From: Deltaproteobacteria bacterium
Lineage (GTDB): Bacteria; Desulfobacterota; GWC2-55-46; DRQE01
Assembly (NCBI GenBank): GCA_030636245.1
Contig: DAOVXI010000028.1
Coordinates: 1-12,573 of the forward strand
Length of the DNA stretch: 12,573 nt
Direction: 5' to 3'
In this document: positions 7,399-12,573 of the stretch, piece by piece
How the letters are laid out: each line of letters opens with the position of its first letter
How positions within the stretch are numbered: position 1 is the stretch's first letter
The notes under the pieces: generated by a model
Databases searched by the model: none
What the model was told of the DNA's origin: nothing
The model's input: only the letters and a program-made list of their open reading frames with translations
Made by a program: the position numbers and the translations under genes

Positions 7399-7416
7399 GG
7401 TGGGCAATGGCCCACC
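7399..7416. repeat. Hairpin-forming palindrome
   Basis: GGTGGGC-AATG-GCCCACC, a perfect 7-bp GC-rich stem with a 4-nt loop. It lies only 7 nt after the preceding palindrome. No run of T follows on either strand, so it is not a typical terminator. The right arm GCCCACC recurs at 7471-7477. Confidence 0.55.
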
Positions 7417-7481
7417 TAAGATAACCCATCTTTCCCTGCCAAAAGAGCCGTGTTAGGAAACTTCCGCCGGGCCCACCATCC

Positions 7482-7531
7482 ATTCCATTGAAACTATTTT
7501 AATTACGGGTTATAATACATAATTCCATTGA
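7482..7531 (+). repeat. Direct repeat around the redox-operon promoter (candidate operators)
   Basis: ATTCCATTGA occurs at 7482-7491 and again at 7522-7531, exactly 40 nt apart, or about four helical turns. The first copy overlaps the -35 element and the second covers the predicted transcription start. That placement suits two sites for one regulator, most simply a repressor. The regulator is not in the window. Confidence 0.45.
7488..7516 (+). promoter_or_regulatory. Candidate sigma70 promoter of the redox operon
   Basis: TTGAAA (7488-7493, one mismatch), a 17-nt spacer, then a perfect TATAAT (7511-7516). The predicted start is about 7523, giving a leader of about 90 nt before ATG 7615. This is one of the best promoter matches in the window and is correctly oriented and spaced. 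Confidence 0.7.
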
Positions 7532-7614
7532 GAGCTGTTGCGGCCCTTTGTCTTGGGATAAATTTATTGGAGTATATATTTAAAGTGACGAACGAGGAAA
7601 TTAAGTCAGGTACC

Positions 7615-9177
7615 ATGCATCTCGATAACGTTGCCCCGGATTCGCTTGAGGGGATCCCGCGTCAGTGCATAAACCCGCCAAGATGGCACCCAAAGTCTAC
7701 CGATGATGCGAAAAAAGCAGGTCAAGATGATTGGCGGGCCTTTGTCGAAGAACTTGAAGAAGCAGGCCTTACCATCGATGAGAGCCACGCCGCATGTGCG
7801 ATATTCGTAACCGACGCCGGAGGGCTCTCCTATGGCATGCCGCACGGGGTCTTAAGACCGCAGTGTGTGGAGGATATATCAAAGGTCTTGAAAGCCGCCC
7901 AGCGTCATCATGTTCCAGTGACGGTCAGGGGAGGCGGTCTGGGCACAGAGGGCGAGGCCGTTGCCTTTGGCGGTCTGCTACTCGATATGAGTTCCATGCA
8001 GAGGGTTATTGATATCGATAAAACCAAAATGACCGCACGAGTAGAGGGCGGCATCTTCTGGCACGAGTTGGCAGAGGTCTTGCGTCGCGAGGGGTTGGAT
8101 TATCTGTCAGCGCCGCTTAACTTTACATCAACGGTCGGTGGTGTTTTGGGTGTGGGCGGCGTAGATATAAACTCACCCAAGTATGGGTTGAGCGCGGATC
8201 AGGCAATAGCGCTTAAGGTCGTAACCCCTACGGGCGATGTAGTTGAGTGCACCTCGACCGAAAATAGCGATCTATTCGAGCGTGTCATCCTCGGTTACGG
8301 TCAGTTCGGCGTAATAGCCGAGGCCACTTTGAAGATACGCAACTTCACGCCCATGAAGATGCGCTATCTCTACTATTCGAATTTGCGTAGTGCCATAGAG
8401 GATCTTCGAACCATAGTCGAGAGCGAGGCCTCGGATTACTCCGGCATACTGACGATAATGGATAGGGCCATAACCTTACTCGTAGGTTTTGACAGTAAAG
8501 AACGTGAAAAGGAATTTATAGCTAAGACAGAGCCTAAGCTGCGCGGACACGGGGAAGTCGGCTTTGGCCTGCGTATGGCTGTCTATTATGCGTTTCGTCC
8601 GTGGAAGTTAGGCGAGTCGTTTTACTTATTAAAGAGAAGGCTAACGCTCTTTCCCGATCTCCAGCGACGCGAATTCATGGATAAGGGCGAGGTAGTAGAC
8701 CGTAGTGTCATATTTTCGCGCGCCGTTTGGAGGCATTGGGGCTCAAAGAAGATGACGATACCTGACCTCTCGGCCCCTGAAGATAAGTTCATAGAGGCCG
8801 TCGAGCGCGGCAACGCCGTATGCAGGAAGTACTTTAAATACTATACGCTCTATTGCGTCGGCATAAAGAAGAAGCCTGAAGCGAATGACGAGCATTACGA
8901 GATGAGCTGTGTCTCGAAGGACGCTGTTAACTTTGCCTATGGCTGTGAGTTCGAGCCTTCCTGCAATGATGGCAAGTATAGCCGCGATCAACTGCAGTCA
9001 TTCAAGAACGAGATATACGACATAGGGGTTGATATGAACCTCAGCTGTTACCGTTTCGGCGGGATGATGAAGGGCTATATAAGGCGGCTCTTTGGCGACG
9101 AAGTCGTAGACCGTCAGCTGAAAATGAAGCGTGAGGCAGACCCTGCGATGATACTAAACCCCAATACGGTATTTTAA
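7615..9177 (+). CDS. FAD-linked oxidase, PCMH-type (cytokinin dehydrogenase/DHCR24-like)
   Basis: Predicted soluble flavoprotein of the FAD_binding_4 (PCMH/vanillyl-alcohol oxidase) fold, 520 residues from ATG 7615. Visible in order: the FAD-domain entry RPQCVEDISKVLKAAQ (about 81-96), the pyrophosphate loop VRGGGLGTEGEAV (104-116), STVGGVLGVGGVDINSPKYG (172-191), the strand and turn ILGYGQFGVIAEATLKI (225-241), and the closing ADPAMILNPNTVF (508-520). The pattern resembles cytokinin dehydrogenase most, then DHCR24 and GlcD. The His that covalently holds FAD in cytokinin dehydrogenases (the GHS motif) is replaced by GLG, so FAD is probably not covalently held. The frame opens at TTG 7528, but that start coincides with the predicted transcription start. 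ATG 7615 has AGG 4 nt upstream, and in-frame GTG 7585, with GGAG 12 nt upstream, is the alternative. No signal peptide is seen. The substrate is unknown; I infer electron exchange with the next two gene products. Confidence 0.8.
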   Translation: MHLDNVAPDSLEGIPRQCINPPRWHPKSTDDAKKAGQDDWRAFVEELEEAGLTIDESHAACAIFVTDAGGLSYGMPHGVLRPQCVEDISKVLKAAQRHHVPVTVRGGGLGTEGEAVAFGGLLLDMSSMQRVIDIDKTKMTARVEGGIFWHELAEVLRREGLDYLSAPLNFTSTVGGVLGVGGVDINSPKYGLSADQAIALKVVTPTGDVVECTSTENSDLFERVILGYGQFGVIAEATLKIRNFTPMKMRYLYYSNLRSAIEDLRTIVESEASDYSGILTIMDRAITLLVGFDSKEREKEFIAKTEPKLRGHGEVGFGLRMAVYYAFRPWKLGESFYLLKRRLTLFPDLQRREFMDKGEVVDRSVIFSRAVWRHWGSKKMTIPDLSAPEDKFIEAVERGNAVCRKYFKYYTLYCVGIKKKPEANDEHYEMSCVSKDAVNFAYGCEFEPSCNDGKYSRDQLQSFKNEIYDIGVDMNLSCYRFGGMMKGYIRRLFGDEVVDRQLKMKREADPAMILNPNTVF

Positions 9178-9181
9178 AATT

Positions 9182-10150
9182 ATGAAGACAAGTAACGCAT
9201 ACGAGACCTGTACGGGCTGTGCTCTCTGCCTGCTTAACTGCCCGGTATGGCGCAGTAAGAAGGATATGACGCTTACGCCTTACGGTCGCTTTAAAGCCAT
9301 GCAGTGGGGGAGTTCTACGGGCGAGGTTCCGGATGGTTTGAACGCAGGTGTCGATGCCTGCACGCTCTGTGGTTCATGCGAGGTGCTATGTCCTGTTGAT
9401 AACGAGATAACGACGATAACGCTCGAAGAGCGTAGAAAATTAAGTGTTATAGGAGAGAGAAAGTCTGAGCGGTACTCCCGGTATCTTAAGAAAGGCGGAG
9501 CGGTCTTTGATGCGAATAAAGTTGCCGATAAAGAGGTGGTACTCGTAGCAGGTAAAGGTTGCGTGGAGGACGCCTTGATAGAAAAGGCCGTAGCTCTGCT
9601 TGGTGGTAGCGGGAAGGTCTGCGTAATAGAGGCGGATATGATTGTCTTTGAGTCGGCGTACGCTTCAATAGAGGATGAAGCGGATGCGGTCAGGCATATA
9701 TTTAAGAATGCACGTGAGGTGGTGCTCTTCGAGGGTCTTCTACTGCGTCCTTTAAGGGAGATACTTCCTCTTTCAAAGAAGAAAGTCATCTCGATCGGTG
9801 AGCGGCTCTTAAGGGAGCCATCTATAAGGCGTGAGCTTTTGTCAAGTGACCTATATATTGTAGATGCTCGTTCTTATAACCTTGATCATAAGAGGCTTCT
9901 CCGTTTATACAATGACCTTAAGAAGGATGTAGGTTTTAGCATGAACCTAGATCTTCATCGTTCGGCCATATCTTTGGGAAGAGAGATCTTCAGCAGTGAT
10001 GATGACAATAAGAAAAACGTTGAGGCTCAGGCGCGGTGGATACTCGAAGGCCGCAGCTTTGAGCGTATAGTAGTAGAGAATCCCGTTGACGCAGATATCT
10101 TCCGTGCTTTAACAGAAGCGCCGGTCACAACTCTCTTGGAGCTGATATAA
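9182..10150 (+). CDS. Iron-sulfur protein with two [4Fe-4S] motifs and non-canonical C-terminal domain
   Basis: Likely electron carrier, 322 residues. Two ferredoxin-type motifs CX2CX2CX3CP are complete: Cys 10, 13, 16, 20 and Cys 60, 63, 66, 70. The first is followed by a TPYGRFKAMQ stretch like the (S)PRGR segment of GlcF, LldF and HdrC proteins. In GlcF and HdrD two CCG domains normally follow. Here residues about 115-322 contain no CCG at all. They alternate strands and helices (VVLVAGKGCVEDALIEKAVA, then GKVCVIEADMIVF and EVVLFEGLLLRPL), which may be a degenerate relic of such a domain. No membrane segment is visible. The start is 4 nt after the oxidase stop with no convincing ribosome site, so translation is probably coupled. 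The stop overlaps the next ATG by 1 nt. I infer it passes electrons between the two flavoproteins; that is not shown by sequence. Confidence 0.85.
   Translation: MKTSNAYETCTGCALCLLNCPVWRSKKDMTLTPYGRFKAMQWGSSTGEVPDGLNAGVDACTLCGSCEVLCPVDNEITTITLEERRKLSVIGERKSERYSRYLKKGGAVFDANKVADKEVVLVAGKGCVEDALIEKAVALLGGSGKVCVIEADMIVFESAYASIEDEADAVRHIFKNAREVVLFEGLLLRPLREILPLSKKKVISIGERLLREPSIRRELLSSDLYIVDARSYNLDHKRLLRLYNDLKKDVGFSMNLDLHRSAISLGREIFSSDDDNKKNVEAQARWILEGRSFERIVVENPVDADIFRALTEAPVTTLLELI
10138..10141 (+). promoter_or_regulatory. Ribosome binding site of the reductase gene
   Basis: GGAG lies 8 nt before ATG 10150, inside the last codons of the iron-sulfur gene. It supports the 1-nt-overlap start (TAATG) and gives the third gene independent initiation. 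Confidence 0.65.
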
Positions 10151-11373
10151 TGAGTGTAAAGAAGATATATAAAGTAGATGTTCTTATAGTCGGCACGGGC
10201 CCCGCTTCCGCGGCCGCGGCTAAGAGGCTTGTAGATGCCGGGCTTAAGGTTGTAGCCATAGACTTCAGGAAACTGCCGCGACATAAGGTATGCAGTGGGA
10301 TCTTATCTCCAAGGGGGCACAGATTTTTGATAGAGAACTTCGGCCCTTTGCCTCGCGAAGCCCTGCATGATCCGACGAGTTGCCGCGGCGTGACCTTTCA
10401 TTTTTCAAGTGGTATCTCTACGCCCATGGATTTCTTCGGCGGTCCGACACCACACCTGCACAGAAAATACTCCGATTACTGGGCCATAGAGAAGAGCCGT
10501 GTCGAGGTTCATGACGAGACGGCATTCCTCGGTCTAAAGACCGATGGTAAGCTTGCACGTATCTCAGCTCGCCACAAAGGAGAGTCCGTAGAATATCAAG
10601 CACGTTTTGTCATAGGTGCCGACGGTCCGAACTCTCCGGTCAGGGCGGCTGTCTACCCCGAATATTCAAAGACCCTTCCGTGGTTCGTTGTGGCGCAGAA
10701 GTTCCATCGCATAATCGAGTGTCCGCTTGATGAAGATTACTTTCACTTCTGGATAAACTCCAAGCTTGGTCACTACACGTGGAGTCACGCACGTGAGGGT
10801 AGGCTCATACTCGGCGTTGGCTTCAGGAAGGGCGGTAGTGTCGAGGAGCACCACAAGAGGTTTGTGAGCTATATAAAAGATAAACACGGCGTGAGGCTTG
10901 AGCCCTCGGAGGAGAAAGAAGGCGGCGCTCATAACTTCGGGCCGAGTATCATAAACCGCTACGTCTTTGGTAAAGAGAACATACTTATAACGGGTCAGGC
11001 AGCAGGGTTCTTCAATATGCTCGCAGAGGGGATGAGTTGCGCCCTTCACTCGGGAGCCATAGCAGGCGAAGCTGTAATAGAGGCTATGCAGGGGAAGCGT
11101 CCTGTTCAAGAGATATACAGGACGCATATCGTGAGCGAGGTTGCGCGCTCTACCGACCAGTATAATCCTCTAAGAATGATCTTTGCAAATGTGCATGAGG
11201 CCGATTTCAAGGCGGCCTTAAAGAAGCTTTCAAGGCGTGACCAGCTTCGTGCCGTACGCGATCTCATAAAGTTTATATCATTATACGGCGAGCTTAACTG
11301 GGGGCGTCAGATAATAGGCCAATCGATCAGAAGGCTTGTTACGGGCAGCTACTCCACTAAACGTTGGTTGTAG
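10150..11373 (+). CDS. Geranylgeranyl-reductase-family FAD-dependent oxidoreductase
   Basis: Flavoprotein of the geranylgeranyl reductase branch of the p-hydroxybenzoate hydroxylase fold, 407 residues. Members saturate isoprenoid double bonds or act on related lipids and pigments. The N-terminal dinucleotide loop is VLIVGTGPASAAAAKRL (11-27), with Asp 39 ending the second strand. RHKVCSG (44-50) matches the conserved K-x-C-G region. YTW (209-211) with LILGVGF just after it corresponds to the family's YxW...GVG signature. FVIGADGPNSPVR (153-165) is the DG motif. NILITGQAAGFFNMLAEGMS (277-296) and ALHSGAIAGEA form the third FAD motif. In that motif the usual GD is GQ, and the last Gly of GxGxxG is Ser, both departures from consensus. 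No membrane segment is visible; the C-terminus is basic and helical. It is the last gene of the operon and is followed by a terminator. The substrate is unassigned; a prenyl lipid or quinone is inferred from the family only. Confidence 0.85.
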   Translation: MSVKKIYKVDVLIVGTGPASAAAAKRLVDAGLKVVAIDFRKLPRHKVCSGILSPRGHRFLIENFGPLPREALHDPTSCRGVTFHFSSGISTPMDFFGGPTPHLHRKYSDYWAIEKSRVEVHDETAFLGLKTDGKLARISARHKGESVEYQARFVIGADGPNSPVRAAVYPEYSKTLPWFVVAQKFHRIIECPLDEDYFHFWINSKLGHYTWSHAREGRLILGVGFRKGGSVEEHHKRFVSYIKDKHGVRLEPSEEKEGGAHNFGPSIINRYVFGKENILITGQAAGFFNMLAEGMSCALHSGAIAGEAVIEAMQGKRPVQEIYRTHIVSEVARSTDQYNPLRMIFANVHEADFKAALKKLSRRDQLRAVRDLIKFISLYGELNWGRQIIGQSIRRLVTGSYSTKRWL

Positions 11374-11404
11374 AGGGTCGGCTTACTTTGGCCGCTCCTT
11401 TTTT
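11374..11404 (+). terminator. Intrinsic terminator of the redox operon
   Basis: The arm AGGGTCGGC (11374-11382) pairs with GCCGCTCCT (11391-11399) around an 8-nt loop, with one T/C mismatch and one G-U. Six T (11399-11404) follow. It starts immediately after the TAG of the reductase gene. It has no T-run on the other strand, so it probably does not serve the convergent helicase. Confidence 0.8.
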
Positions 11405-11424
11405 GCCCATTGACTGATCATTAT

Positions 11425-11452
11425 ATATGTGGATAACAAGGTGTAGGGGGGG
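11425..11452 (+). repeat. DnaA-box-like plus G-rich motif, copy 2
   Basis: ATATGTGGATAA followed after 7 nt by TAGGGGGGG. The first 12 nt are identical to 7271-7282 and in the same orientation. TGTGGATAA complements the DnaA-box consensus. It lies between the terminator of the redox operon and the helicase stop codon. Confidence 0.5.
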
Positions 11453-11483
11453 TGCGAGTTAAAAACGAAGTTGTGCGTCATCT

Positions 11484-12573
11484 TTATCGGTTGCCACGGC
11501 CCTTCTTGCGAGGTGGAGCATTTTTATTTGACGGCCTCTTTCTTCTATATGGTCCGGCCTTGTCCTCTACCAACTCCGATTCATCTATCCACTCCACCTG
11601 GATCTTTCGCTCTATATACTTTTCTATCTCGGGGAGGTTGATCGCGTGGTCCTCGCAGACAAGACTGTATGCCGTTCCTACCTTGCCGGCTCTTGCTGTT
11701 CTGCCTATGCGGTGGACATAGCTTGGCGCCTCGCTTGGGAGGTCATAGTTGATAACATGCGAAACATCCTCAATGTGAACCCCTCGTGCGACAACATCCG
11801 TTGCGACAAGTATCTTTATCTTGCCGGCCTTTATATCATCTATGGTACGTTTGCGTTTTGACTGGCTCACGTCACCGGTAAGTACCTTTACGGGAAAGCC
11901 GTTGCCCTTAAGCTTCCACTCAAGCTCCTCTGCCGTCCTCTTCATATTGGTAAAGATCATGACCCGCTTCATTTCCGGTCTTTTAAGAAGGGCCATAAGG
12001 GTGGGTAGCTTCTCCTCGTTGGAGGGGTAGAGGACACGCTGGTCTATCTTGTCCACGGTCACCTGCTCAGGGTCTATCTCCACCATAATGGGATCCGGTT
12101 TCATGTAAGTTGTTGCGAGCCTGTGCATGTCCTCGTTTATGGTTGCAGAAAAGAGCATGGTCTGTCTGGGTTTGTTCTTGGGAAGGCGGTTTGCTATATA
12201 GCGGATGTCAGGGGCAAAGCCTATGTCAAACATGCGGTCCGCCTCGTCCACGATAAAGACCTCTATATCATTTAATCGGAGGCCTTTGGACTTATATAGG
12301 TCTATCAGGCGGCCAGGGGTTGCAACAACAAGGTCCACTCCAGTTTTGAGAGCTGTGACCTGCTTGTTATACTCGACCCCCCCATAGATAGCTATAGAGC
12401 GTAGCTCCGTATGAGATGCTATCTTCTTCGCCTCCGTGTCAAGCTGCTCGGCAAGCTCCCTTGTTGGGGCCATGATCAGCGCCCTCGGTCCTCCTTTTTC
12501 TTTTCGAGGAGTAGAAAGAAGCTTGTTGTAGATGGTCAGGATAAATACAGCACTCTTGCCCGTGCCTGTCTGG
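11484..12573 (-). CDS. DEAD-box RNA helicase (5' end cut by window edge)
   Basis: ATP-dependent RNA helicase of the DEAD-box family, active in RNA or ribosome remodelling in the cytoplasm. 362 residues are in the window. The frame is still open at the right edge, so the Q motif and roughly the first 45 residues are missing. Motifs in order: Walker A QTGTGKS (1-7), PTRELA (36-41), GG and ATPGR, DEAD in FIVDEADRMFDIGF (109-112), SAT (142-144), MIFTN, ATDVVARGVHIEDVSHVINY, and YVHRIGRTARAG (285-296). Motif I ends GKS rather than the commoner GKT, which is tolerated. The C-terminal tail is short and basic (PYRRKRPSNKNAPPRKKGRG), typical of RNA-binding extensions in RhlB- and RhlE-like proteins. 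I cannot choose between these subfamilies. An internal ATG at 12473 is only the PTRELA-region Met, not the start. The gene converges on the redox operon with a 110-nt gap. Confidence 0.93.
   Translation of the reverse strand, partial: QTGTGKSAVFILTIYNKLLSTPRKEKGGPRALIMAPTRELAEQLDTEAKKIASHTELRSIAIYGGVEYNKQVTALKTGVDLVVATPGRLIDLYKSKGLRLNDIEVFIVDEADRMFDIGFAPDIRYIANRLPKNKPRQTMLFSATINEDMHRLATTYMKPDPIMVEIDPEQVTVDKIDQRVLYPSNEEKLPTLMALLKRPEMKRVMIFTNMKRTAEELEWKLKGNGFPVKVLTGDVSQSKRKRTIDDIKAGKIKILVATDVVARGVHIEDVSHVINYDLPSEAPSYVHRIGRTARAGKVGTAYSLVCEDHAINLPEIEKYIERKIQVEWIDESELVEDKAGPYRRKRPSNKNAPPRKKGRGNR

Larger units (their letters stand above)
7127..7614. other. Divergent intergenic control region with promoters and palindromes
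   Basis: No gene is seen in these 488 nt. From left to right it holds the leader and promoter of the leftward ATPase operon (about 7187-7216), then a TGTGGATAA motif with a G-rich tail (7271-7295). Three palindromes follow (7306-7357, 7378-7391, 7399-7416). GGCCCACC occurs twice (7409-7416 and 7470-7477). Last comes the promoter of the rightward redox operon (7488-7516) with a flanking direct repeat and a leader of about 90 nt. The palindromes lie between the two promoters and upstream of both, so they are unlikely to be transcribed attenuators of either operon. Confidence 0.7.

Noticed and set aside
7399..7416. GC-rich hairpin as a terminator or attenuator
   Set aside because: No T-run on either strand, and it lies upstream of both divergent promoters, so it is probably not transcribed.
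7271..7430. Replication origin
   Set aside because: Only one DnaA-box match, no cluster of boxes, no clear AT-rich unwinding element beside it, and no dnaA/dnaN neighbourhood.
7528..7614. TTG-initiated 29-residue N-terminal extension of the FAD oxidase
   Set aside because: The TTG sits at the predicted transcription start of a strong promoter, leaving no room for a ribosome site, and the extension is unlike the family N-terminus.
9280..9789. Minus-strand open frame (169 codons) opposite the iron-sulfur gene
   Set aside because: Ser/Thr-rich shadow composition; the plus strand carries two complete cluster motifs.
10666..11127. Minus-strand open frame (153 codons) opposite the GGR-like gene
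   Set aside because: Antisense shadow of a clearly conserved flavoprotein; no ribosome site or recognisable motif.
1..12573. CRISPR array, tRNA or rRNA gene, transposase
   Set aside because: No regularly spaced repeats, cloverleaf-like or ribosomal sequence, and no transposase or integrase motifs were seen on either strand.

Overview
This window looks like a chromosomal segment from a bacterium. Genes have Shine-Dalgarno sites and sit behind sigma70-like promoters, and they form tight operons with short gaps or 1-nt overlaps. GC content is moderate. The lineage cannot be fixed from sequence alone. A Thermus-type arrangement of an A/V-type ATPase suggests one of the bacterial groups, often anaerobic or uncultured, that carry the archaeal-type enzyme.

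Left part (1-7200, minus strand): an A/V-type ATPase operon read right to left as H-I-K-E-C-F-A-B, with B cut by the left edge. The order matches the Thermus atp and Methanosarcina aha operons, so subunit D is expected just beyond position 1. H and E form the peripheral stalks, I and K the membrane ion path, C and F the central connection, and A and B the catalytic head. A strong promoter candidate lies upstream of H. A second, nearly consensus promoter lies in the 65-nt gap before K, the multi-copy ring subunit.

Middle (7127-7614): a divergent control region. It holds the H promoter, a TTGAAA-N17-TATAAT promoter for the rightward operon bracketed by a 10-nt direct repeat, three successive palindromes, and a TGTGGATAA (DnaA-box-like) plus G-rich motif.

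Right-middle (about 7615-11373, plus strand): a three-gene redox operon. It encodes a PCMH-type FAD-linked oxidase (cytokinin dehydrogenase/DHCR24-like), a protein with two CX2CX2CX3CP [4Fe-4S] motifs and a non-canonical C-terminal half, and a geranylgeranyl-reductase-family flavoprotein. It ends in a good intrinsic terminator. I infer that the three proteins form one electron-transfer unit, possibly acting on an isoprenoid lipid or quinone; no substrate is shown by the sequence. This operon is the most likely place in the window for something undescribed.

Right end (11484-12573, minus strand): the C-terminal four-fifths or so of a DEAD-box RNA helicase, convergent with the redox operon. A second copy of the TGTGGATAA/G-rich motif lies between them, so the redox operon is bracketed by two similarly oriented copies.
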